Shown: positions 48,526-59,439 of the stretch, piece by piece
How the letters are laid out: the number at the start of each line of letters is the position of its first letter
How positions within the stretch are numbered: the first letter of the stretch is position 1
Assembly (NCBI GenBank): GCA_012934845.2
Contig: WNNJ02000219.1
Location: forward strand, 1 to 64,000
Length of the DNA stretch: 64,000 nucleotides
Reading direction: 5' to 3'
Source of the DNA: Pomphorhynchus laevis
Lineage: Eukaryota; Acanthocephala; Palaeacanthocephala; Echinorhynchida; Pomphorhynchidae
Notes under the pieces: model-generated
The model's database searches: none
What the model saw: the letters and a program-made list of their open reading frames with translations, nothing else
What the model was told of the DNA's origin: nothing
Program-made: the position numbers and the translations under genes

Positions 48526-48597
48526 ATAATACGGATAAAAGCTAGTTTGCTAAACTTCAAATATAAAAATAATTAATAGAAAAAGTACAAAGAGACA

Positions 48598-48603
48598 TTT
48601 TAT
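48598..48603 (-). terminator. hexokinase poly(A) signal
   Basis: AATAAA on the minus strand, 47 bp after the hexokinase stop. Confidence 0.5.
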
Positions 48604-48649
48604 TGAGTTTCATTTCAATTGTACATATTGATGTTGTTTATATATTTTG

Positions 48650-48772
48650 TTATTCCAAAACGAAATTTACTTTGCTGGTAGCTGAACTATTCTGTTCGTT
48701 ATGCAACGAATCTATATAGGCAACAAGCGCTGCTCCGATACCAGATCCATCATTGGATAATTTCAGCGAGCA
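48650..48772 (-). CDS. HK: hexokinase last exon
   Basis: The acceptor is TTTGCAG. It reads CSLKLSNDGSGIGAALVAYI, then a polar tail ending VNFVLE and TAA. Lys of the common GSGKGAA is Ile here. The usual SE before DGSG reads SN. Confidence 0.85.
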   Translation of the reverse strand, partial: CSLKLSNDGSGIGAALVAYIDSLHNEQNSSATSKVNFVLE

Positions 48773-51700
48773 CTGCAAATACATAAGCAAACGATGATTT
48801 GGAGAAACTGAATTTTATGACAAAAAATATTTAATATAAAAATATTAAAATATTAAAATAAATTAAAATATTTAATTTAAAAATATTAACAAGTGAAAAG
48901 CGGATATTCCTTCCCGGTTGCATTTAATTGAAATGATGAAATTTGCAAAAGTCCGATTGCTTTGTTGATATCAAACGAACTTGTTATGCTTGAGTTTTAT
49001 CAACTAAAGAAATATGGATCTTAAATTGTTGATGCTGATCCATTATTAAAAAGAAATTATTTTTGATATTTCGCTAACTTATGTTTCTTCAGAAGGGGGA
49101 AAGGTAATTTTCTGAGAATGCTAACAGAGGTTAGCAAAATATCAATAAAAAATCCTCCTTTCTTTAATCTAGCTCCAATAATTATTTATCAATAATGGAT
49201 CATTATCAACTATTTAAAATGAAATCTAAAATAAAATTTTAAAATTAAAATCATTTTTTAATAACTTGAAATTCATTAAATGTTTAGTTTATTAGTTAAT
49301 AATTAATTAATGGGCAATTAATTTCATTTCAATACATTTTTTATGTTTTTTAAATAGTTGATACTGATCCATTATTGATAAATAATTATTGGAGCTGGAT
49401 CAAAGTAATGAGGAAATTATTTAAAATTTATTTAAAATATATTATTTAAATATTTCGCTTACTTCTGTTAGCATCTTCAAAAAATTATCTTAATTTTTTT
49501 AAGATGCTAAAATCAGTATAAACTATTCAATAAGTTTGAATATATTTTTTATAAATATATTTTTTAATATATTTATAAATAATATCATTATTATTATCAT
49601 ATGATTTAATATCATCTTCAGAAAATTAAAATTTTCTGAAGATGCTGACAGTAGTTAGCGAAATATCAAAAATAATTACGCCTTTCCTTTTATCCATCTC
49701 CAATAATTATTTAAATATGGATCTTTCTTGCTCATAATGCAATGAATACTTATGAATACTTAGTATAAAGTATATTATATTTTATATAATATTATACTTT
49801 ACACATATTTATATAAAGTATATTTATTATACTTCTTTATATATTATAAAGCATTAAGAATTTATTAATAATTTATAATTTACAATAGTAACTGATATAT
49901 CACTTTTTATATTACCTTCTTGGTTCCGATAAAAGAACATTTTACTTAAATTAATAAATAAAAAATAAATAATTTTAAAAAATAAAATTTAAATTAATTT
50001 TAATAAATAATTTTAATTATTAAATTAAAATTTCCTAATTAACTGACTAAATACAATCACTGGTGATGCTCTATTAATCGAAAAGAAGTTTGCTACAATT
50101 AATCTTAATATTAATATTAACTTATTAATCTCATTCGCATCATATAATTTTCTTTTGTAATAACATTTTTTTACATTTTAAATTAATTTTCTATGATGTT
50201 TTTATCAAATATGTTTTTTTTTTTCAAAAATTACAATATTTTGATTCCCCTTTCGAAATTACTTTCTTCATTTTCTTTGTTTTTGTTTTGTGTGCAGGAC
50301 TAATATAATGAATTTTTTTTGTAATCACATTTTTGTTATATTTTAAATCTGTTTTCTTTGATGCTATTTTCCTTTACAACAACTTTTATTTACTGACAAA
50401 AACAGGAAAGTTTAAACCTTTATTCATTTTACAAACTTATTCGGGAAGCTCAACCCTTCTGCGCCTACCACAAATGTCTAGATCCCACAGAAGCGTTTCG
50501 ATCTTAGTATATTTTCGCTATACGATGGTCGCATCAGTGTGGCCCCATAGCTGCGCAATTTCGATAGTACTTAATACTTAGTAAACCTTTGAAATGAAAT
50601 TGGGTTAAGGGCATTCCGAGTAAATCTTCCCAACGAAGTTTGTAAAATGCATCCAGGTTTAAACTTTCTCGTTGGTGTCAGTAAATAAATTATTAACAAA
50701 GCCATAATAGCCGATCCCGCCTCAACGCGGGAAACATCCTAATTGAACAAATATTTAAAAATAAATCAATCTTAGTATTTTTAATATTTTACGCTTCATT
50801 TAATTTATAAAAATGAAACAGTAAAATACATATATTGTAATTATTGTATTTTATACCAACCGTTATATTCTTTGGTAGTAATCTGCTCAGGGGTTTCATA
50901 ATGTTTTTATGAAACTTCGGGTGATATCTGTACACTGATCCATCAATACCAACTACAATTTCACATGGAGTCTTACTGTGTACATTCCTGTTGCGCATTA
51001 TGCGTTCGATAAGACATGACAAACCTTAAGATCGTGAAATAACCAAATTAACGAAATAAATTATTAAATAAATAATTAACCAAATTAGGAGGTACTTTTA
51101 GTGCTTCGAAAAGAGTATTTTTTAATTAAATCAACATATTTTATTTTTATAGGAAAAATAGAGATACTTTAGATAACGAATTACAATATAATTATAAAAT
51201 TATTTTAAATATAAATAAAAACTATTTACATTTTGAAACTAAAAAAATATGAAAAATTTGTTTTTGAAATATGAGCATAGGATTTGATTGAAATACAATA
51301 AAAAGATACAGTTTGTACATCAACCGTTGTTAAAAATGGTTTTTCGATATTCAAGTGTACACCATCGCCGCTATTTTATTTTTATATCGAGTTATAACAA
51401 ACACTTTATTATACAGGGTAGCGTTTAAACATCGAAAAAAAATTAAATATTATTCTCAAATTTCGACCATTGCAATATCCGTAAATTTGTGAGTAACAAT
51501 CTTTAATTTATTTTCTCTCGATGTTAATCTATCTATAACAAGCATTTCACTGTTATATCGCCTAGGATTGCGATGTCTGGAGTAGTTTGGTTCGTGTACT
51601 GCATTTACGACCCGACACCTGAATTAGGAAAAATGTTGTGTTTTTAATTATTCAAATTACTATTTTGTCTAAGCTACTATAGAATTTAAATATCATATCT

Positions 51701-54700
51701 TTGTGTTCGAAAGCTATAAAGCATGTCTAATAAAAATTCATCAATCAAATAAATACATATTTAAATCTAATAAATTTAGATAAATATAAATCTAAATAAA
51801 CATCTATAAATATAGATTTTAAATTTGATAAAATTGAATTAATAGAATCCTTAAATATTTTGATAAATCAAAATTATTTAAAAGAAGGAACATCTATATT
51901 TAGACAAATAAAAGGTGTTCCAATGGGTGGTAATAGTAGCCCAATTATAGCTGACTTGTTTTTAAGCTTTATAGAATATGAATTTGTTCATAACTGTGTA
52001 AAAACTAAATCTAAACAATATAAATATATGAAATATATGTTTCGATACATTGATGATATATGTGTATTTAATTCTAATAATTTTTATTCAATTAGTGAGC
52101 ACATTTATCCAGAAAGCCTAATTCTTAATATAACTTTATAAAATTAATAACTTTATATATAACTTTATAGAATCCTTAAATATTTTAATAAATCAAAATT
52201 ATTTAAAAGTAGGGACATCTATATTTAGACAAGTAAAAGCTGTTCCAATGGGTGGTAATAGTAGCCCAATTATAGCTGAATTGGTTTTAAGCTTTATAGA
52301 ATATGAATTTGTTCATAACTGTGTAAAAACTAAATCTAAACTATAAAAATATATGAAATATATGTTTAGATACATTGATGATATATGTGTATTTAACTCT
52401 AAGATTTATTAAAATCTAAAAACAATTATAAATAATTATTGTAAAAAATAAATACAAAATTTCCAAGTTTTTACTTAAAATATCATGACTTAGAATAAAT
52501 ATCATTTATTAAAAATTTAGTTAAAAATTATTTCAAACGTCGTTGTCTGAATTGTTTTATTTCCTTTTTTAACTTCGTTAAAATTAAAAATTCGATCCCC
52601 ATGATGATTTCTTAAATTTATTTGTTATGAAAGAGCATTACTTAAAAGAGCATTAAAATTCACATTTAATCCGTCTTTTAATTTTTTGAAATTCGATTGA
52701 CGCATAAACTAAAAATATCCGATTTTACTGAAATATTACAATACTTTGAAATAATGTCTCTGTAAATATCGAATTTATGACAAAGTTGATCACATAAAAA
52801 TGTTTATTAAAAATCTGAAAGTAGTGATAATGAAGAGGAGGAAGTCTAACGCTATCGATTATGGACATTATACGAAGAGGTTAACTATTTCTTTGACATT
52901 GTTGTTTATATTTAATCATTTGTAATTTTATTAAAAATAACTAAGTTATTCATAACTTTAAAAAAAGGATTTATTTTAACGTGGCAAATGCGTGCCAGCG
53001 CACGCTTACATGACCACAACAAAACAAGAATGTGAATCAGGTGTCGAGAAGGTGTGAACGGAGGAGGTGTTTGAATGTAATAAAGGAGGGAGCGCGGCGG
53101 ACGTCGAGAGGGAGTTGATTCCAGGCGAGTGAGGCGGCGACGAGGAAGGATCGGAGACCGTAGTTGTTGGAGTAATTAGGAACGTGGAGTAAGACGGAAT
53201 GACGGGAACGCAGCTATAGCAAGGTGGGGCGAGTATCGTCTAAGAAAGTAAGGTTGATGAACGATGGGGAGTCGACAGCGATGAGACGAAAAGTAACGAG
53301 AAGAAGGCGGAGTTTGATGCGGATGTGGATGGTGGGCCAGGAGAGTTGGGCAAAATATGTGGATGTGTGGTCGAAGCGACGGAGACGAAAGAGCACTCGA
53401 ACGGCGGTGTTGATTATTCGTTGTAGGGGTAGGATGATGGATTTTGGAGAATTGGCGAAAAGGCTAAGGCAGTAATCGAAGATTACTGCCTTAGCCTTTA
53501 ATTATACCATTTTCGCCTCTAACAAATTTAATAACTTTTGTAGACCAATATAACTGTAAAATGGCATAAGTGTTTAAAGCAAAATGTCATAAGACAAAAT
53601 GCCATAGGTGCCTTAAATGAAATACAGATAATTTAAAAAATTTGTGTACTGACACAAATTTGTCAGTACTATGGAACTACTGTCTTATAACAGATAATTA
53701 AAATCAAAATTTGGATTTAAAATTCTAAAAGCATTTGAAACTGAGACAATTAATTATAGTGAAGAATATCAAGAAAATTTTGAAATTGTGTCTAAGAGAT
53801 TACACAAAATTAGAATGGACCTTATATTAATTTAAATTAAAATAATTATTAAAACATTAAATAAAATTAAAATATTATATTAATTATATTATTTATTAAT
53901 CAATTCATAAAAATTTATTTTTATTTAAAATTTTCATAATAAATTTTATCGTTATATAAATATTAATTATATTAAAATAAAATTTATTATATTTTTAATA
54001 AAAAGTTTATTTCTACGTTGCACGATTTTTAGGCTGTGATTTTGACACTTAATCTATGTTCAATTTCAAGCAATCGATATACTAACCTACAGCGACGAGG
54101 ACACCTGCGCGCTTGGATACTAGCTTACATATATATTGGATGATGGCGCAGTCTTCGAATTTTGCGTTTGGAACTCCAAGTTGTTGCAGTACTTTGGCTG
54201 TGTCTGAAAAGCCAATACCATCGTCAGATTCAATATCCGAAACATACTTTGCAAGAAAAGCGCCGGGTGTTCCTAACGATGCTCGATATATTTTTGGATG
54301 TAAACTATTATCATTCATAAAGAGTAAATCTTTCTCCATCAAGTCGAGAATTATGTTTCGAACAATTTCGCCCATAAACATTCCAGACACTAACTTTTCA
54401 AATCTATTAAAAGAATGAAATAACTGTTTCTGATTAACAAATTTATATTTTAACAAAAATTCAAAATTTTGTTTGAGTAATGAAGAATTTATTATACCAT
54501 TTTCGCCTCTAAGTTAATATCTAATGAAAACAAATAAAAATGAAAGTATTAAATTTAGTTGAGAAAGCTATTTTCTTTAGTTAAAGATATATTTTTTATT
54601 TTTGTGATAAAATATATGAAATCTTATATAAAATAATTGATTTTTTAAATTATATTTGACTATTATTTTATTTTTTATTATTTTAATTTATATATTATAT

Positions 54701-57700
54701 GTAGACTTAGTTACCTGATTTGATTATTAATGTTTATTATAAAAATATGATAAAATTATTATAATATTTTACATCATAAAATTAATAATGGAGAGTTTAT
54801 CCCATTTTGGTCTCGGCTAGGGGGAGAAAAAATAGTTTACATCAAGTACCTATGGAAACAAATAAAAATAACTATACAATGTTGTTGTTTTTTAAAAAGC
54901 TATCTTCTTTAGTCGTTGTAAAAAATAAATTAATTTGAAAAATAAATAAATAAAAAATAAATTTCACTATTTTAAGTGAAACAAATTCAATTGTATTAGA
55001 CAATGTGCATTAGGTGGGATAAAAAATTCCATCTAATAAAGCGTGTTGTAAAGCATATATTGTGTGTTACAAAAGACGCTTGGCTAATTTGCTAGTTCAG
55101 ATATTTATGGTTACTCCTAAGAAGAATTAAGCAAACGAAAAAATGTTTCGAGGGATATTACGCTTATATGATTGTATATGAAAATAAACAAACTACAATA
55201 GTGTAGCTGCACTATTCATTACATTATTAAAGTGCACCATTCATTGCATCAGTGCACTTCCTGAAAGAAAATAATTAATTTCTTTATCTTTTATATTTTC
55301 TTTAATCATTTATTATAAATCATTATTTTCATTATTTTCTTTTATCATTTATTTTCTTTAATCATTTATAATTCAACATAAATTATATTTTTCCGATTGT
55401 GGCACGATATTATCCTCACAGGTATTGATCTTATTTTTGATACAGCAGGACGCTACTAATCAGTTGGGTGGGTCTCATCAGCTGCTGACCCAGACCTACG
55501 TTTCACGTTTCGACCCTTATTATCTGCTTTCTCCGTTGACTGATGCTGATCGGATTTGAACTCAGGGACTGATGCTGATCGGATTTGAACTCAGGACGTC
55601 TGGATGTTGCGTAAAATCACAATACACACGTCCTGAGTTCAAATCCGATCAGCATCAGTCAACGGAGAAAGCAGATAATAAGGTCGAAACGTGAAACGTA
55701 GGTCTGGGTCAGCAGCTGATGAGACCCACTCAGACTGATTAGTAGCGTCCTGCTGTATCAAAAATAAAATCAATACCTGTGAGGATAATATCGTGCCACA
55801 ATCGGAAAAATTTCAGCTCACAGATGCAATCAAATACAATTATAAATTATATGAATTATTACTTAATAATTCATATATTAATAAATTTATTAATTATATA
55901 TATCCTTCACTTGACATATATATCACTTGATATATAAATATATATTTATTTATCAAGTGATATATATAAAGTGAAAGATATATATATAAAATTTGACTAC
56001 CTTCTGCATTGCGAAGGGGTAATGAACCGTCCTCTGGGATCCTTACTGCTAACGGATTCAATTGCATAATATAAATATTAAAGATAGAACCAGAATGCTT
56101 ATATTTTTTAATCGAATTCATATAACGTTTTCGAGCTTACTGCTCTTCATCAATTTTACACTGCTGTGCACAAACAATTTGCTTTTATAGAGAAGTAATT
56201 ATCGTGTAATCCACGGAAGAAGTCATGCTTAAAGTACTAGATTTCTGGCTTAATTATAAACCCGCAGTTGTCGCCCTGTTGATGTTCCCTGAAGTTTTGT
56301 CATCAGTTGAGCTGCCCACCATAATTCTCGATGTCGTCTCTCTTCAAAGTCTTGGATTCCACATTCTATTATTATCTCAAAAGAATGTCCTTTATTTTCG
56401 ACTACATGTCTTACCGAAGTGTCACTAGCGATCTTTTTTGTTTTAATTTGTGTCCTTCTCAAATTCATGCGAATATTCATTTGGCCAGATGTTTCGCCAA
56501 CATATTGTATTTTACAATTCCGACATTGCAGTAGATATATAATATTTTGGCTCTTACACGTGCAACTTGATCTTACTTTGTACACCAGTCCTGTTGATGT
56601 GCTCTCAAATTTTTCGCTGTACACCATGTCTGAATATGTCAAGCATCGTTTGTCATTACATGGGCGACATACATTAGACGGTCCTGTTTGCGCATTTCTG
56701 GGTAATCTTGCGCTTACCAAAATATCCTTCATTTTGAGAGGAATTGTAAATACAACATCAACAATATCAGTATTCATTGATAGATTCAATTTGATGTTAT
56801 CAATCGTCTGTCTCAGCTCCTTTCGAAGATATGTAAAACAAGAGTTCCATTCAAATGAAATTCGCTTCACGTGATTCTTATCAATGCTGACCCGATTCGG
56901 ATACAGTAAATCCTTACGGTCCAACAATGAACTCGGTTAAGACCTGCTTGTATTTGACGTCTTCTATATCCACGTGACATGAAGCGTTCTCGAATTTGTT
57001 TGACTTCTTTTATAAAGTCTCTTTCGTCAGAGCATATTTTCCGCGCTCTAAGTATTTCATTATAAATCATGTTTCTTTTGATAACTGATGGGTGACAGCT
57101 GGAAGCGTGTAGATAAACTGGTTTCCATGTCGGTTTATGATACACCTTAGCTCGCATGCGTTTTTTATAGTTACGGATGACTTCTACATCCAGAAAATGT
57201 ACGGTAGATCTTGAAACCTGTTCTAACTTAAACGTTAACGGTGACGACATATTGATTGCGTCTACCCATGACTCTAATTTATCTTTAGAGTCTTTCCAGA
57301 GAAGGAAAATATCGTCAATGTATCTGACGTACATCAGTGGCCTGTTCGGAATGTTGTACATTTTATTCATCTCAATGCTTGCTACGTATAATATTGCGAA
57401 TGCAGGTGCGGCCGGTGTGCCCATCGCACATCCAATTTTTTGTTTATATAATTTTTCGTCAAATATAAAATAGTTGTTATGTAATATCAGATCGAGCAAC
57501 TTAGTAAGCTGTGATACAACAACACTGTCATATTTTGCTTGAATCAAGAAGTCGCTTACTGCTATTATTCCTTCTGTTAGAGGAATAGACGTATATAAAT
57601 GATTGTAAGACGTCCCCGCCCAGGTCGGTTCTACATGCTACCAAAAACCCACAAAGAACATTGACCATGTCGAGGAAGACCTATCATAAGTAGTCATAAC

Positions 57701-59401
57701 ACATCGACAGAGAAAATATCACGCTATGTTAACTATCAACTGCAAGCAGCACTGAGCCAAGTTCCATCGTATATCTGTAATACTGATGACTTCTTGCGTA
57801 AGCTACAGGAACATGATAATCAAAGACAAATTGATTGCATGATGGCGACTCTAGACATCGAGGCTTTATATACGTCTATTCCTCTAACAGAAGGAATAAT
57901 AGCAGTAAGCGACTTCTTGATTCAAGCAAAATATGACAGCGTTGTTGTATCACAGCTTACTAAGTTGCTCGATCTGATATTACATAACAACTATTTTATA
58001 TTTGACGAAAAATTATATAAACAAAAAATTGGATGTGCGATGGGCACACCGGCCGCACCTGCATTCGCAATATTATACGTAGCAAGCATTGAGATGAATA
58101 AAATGTACAACATTCCGAACAGGCCACTGATGTACGTCAGATACATTGACGATATTTTCCTTCTCTGGAAAGACTCTAAAGATAAATTAGAGTCATGGGT
58201 AGACGCAATCAATATGTCGTCACCGTTAAAGTTTAAGTTAGAACAGGTTTTAAGATCTACCGTACATTTTCTGGATGTAGAAGTCATCCGTAACTATAAA
58301 AAACGCATGCGAGCTAAGGTGTATCATAAACCGACATGGAAACCAGTTTATCTACACGCTTCTAGCTGTCACCCATCAGTTATCAAAAAAACATGATTTG
58401 TAATGAAATACTTAGAGCGCGGAAAATATGCTCTGACGAAAGAGACTTTATAAAAGAAGTCAAACAAATTCGAGAACGCTTCATGTCACGTGGATATAGA
58501 AGACGTCAAATACAAGCAGGTCTTAACCGAGTTTCATTGTTGGACCGTAAGGATTTACTGTATCCGAATCGGGTCAGCATTGATAAGAATCACGTGAAGC
58601 GAATTTCATTTGAATGGAACTCTTGTTTTACATATCTTCGAAAGGAGCTGAGACAGACGATTGATAACATCAAATTGAATCTATCAATGAATACTGATAT
58701 TGTTGATGTTGTATTTACAATTCCTCTCAAAATGAAGGATATTTTGGTACGCGCAAGATATCCCAGAAATGCGCAAACAGGACCGTCTAATGTATGTCGC
58801 CCATGTAATGACAAACGATGCTTGACATGTTCCGACATGGTGGACAGCGAAAAATTTGAGAGCACATCAACAGGACTGGTGTACAAAGTAAGATCAAGTT
58901 GCACGTGTAAGAGCCAAAATATTATATATCTACTGCAATGTCGGAATTGTAAAATACAATATGTTGGCGAAACATCTGGCCAAATGAATATTCGCATGAA
59001 TTTGAGAAGGACACAAATTAAAACAAAAAGATCGCTAGTGACACTTCGGTAAGACATGTAGTCGAAAATAAAGGACATTCTTTTGAGATAATAATAATAG
59101 AATGTGGAATCCAAGACGTTGAAGAGAGACGACATCGAGAATTATGGTGGGCAGCTCAACTGATGACAAAACTTCAGGGAACATCAACAGAGCGACAACT
59201 GCGGGTTTATAATTAAACCAGAAATCTAGTACTTTAAGCATGACTTCTTCCGTGGATTACACGATAATTACTGCTCTATAAAAGCAAATTGTTTGTGCAC
59301 AGCAGTGTAAAACTGAAGAAGAGAAGTAAGCTCGAAAACGTTATATGAATTCGATTAAAAAATATAAGCATTCTGGTTCTGTCTTTAATATTTATATTAT
59401 A

Positions 59402-59439
<38 letters not shown>

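Larger units (their letters stand above)
48780..50330 (-). other. hexokinase intron with a fold-back family
   Basis: AT-rich. Contains the fold-backs at 49023-49215 and 49351-49725; otherwise low-complexity. Confidence 0.55.

Noticed and set aside
51456-51618. extra hexokinase exon
   Set aside because: Splicing from 54087 gives a stop after a few codons, and the residues have no place in hexokinase.
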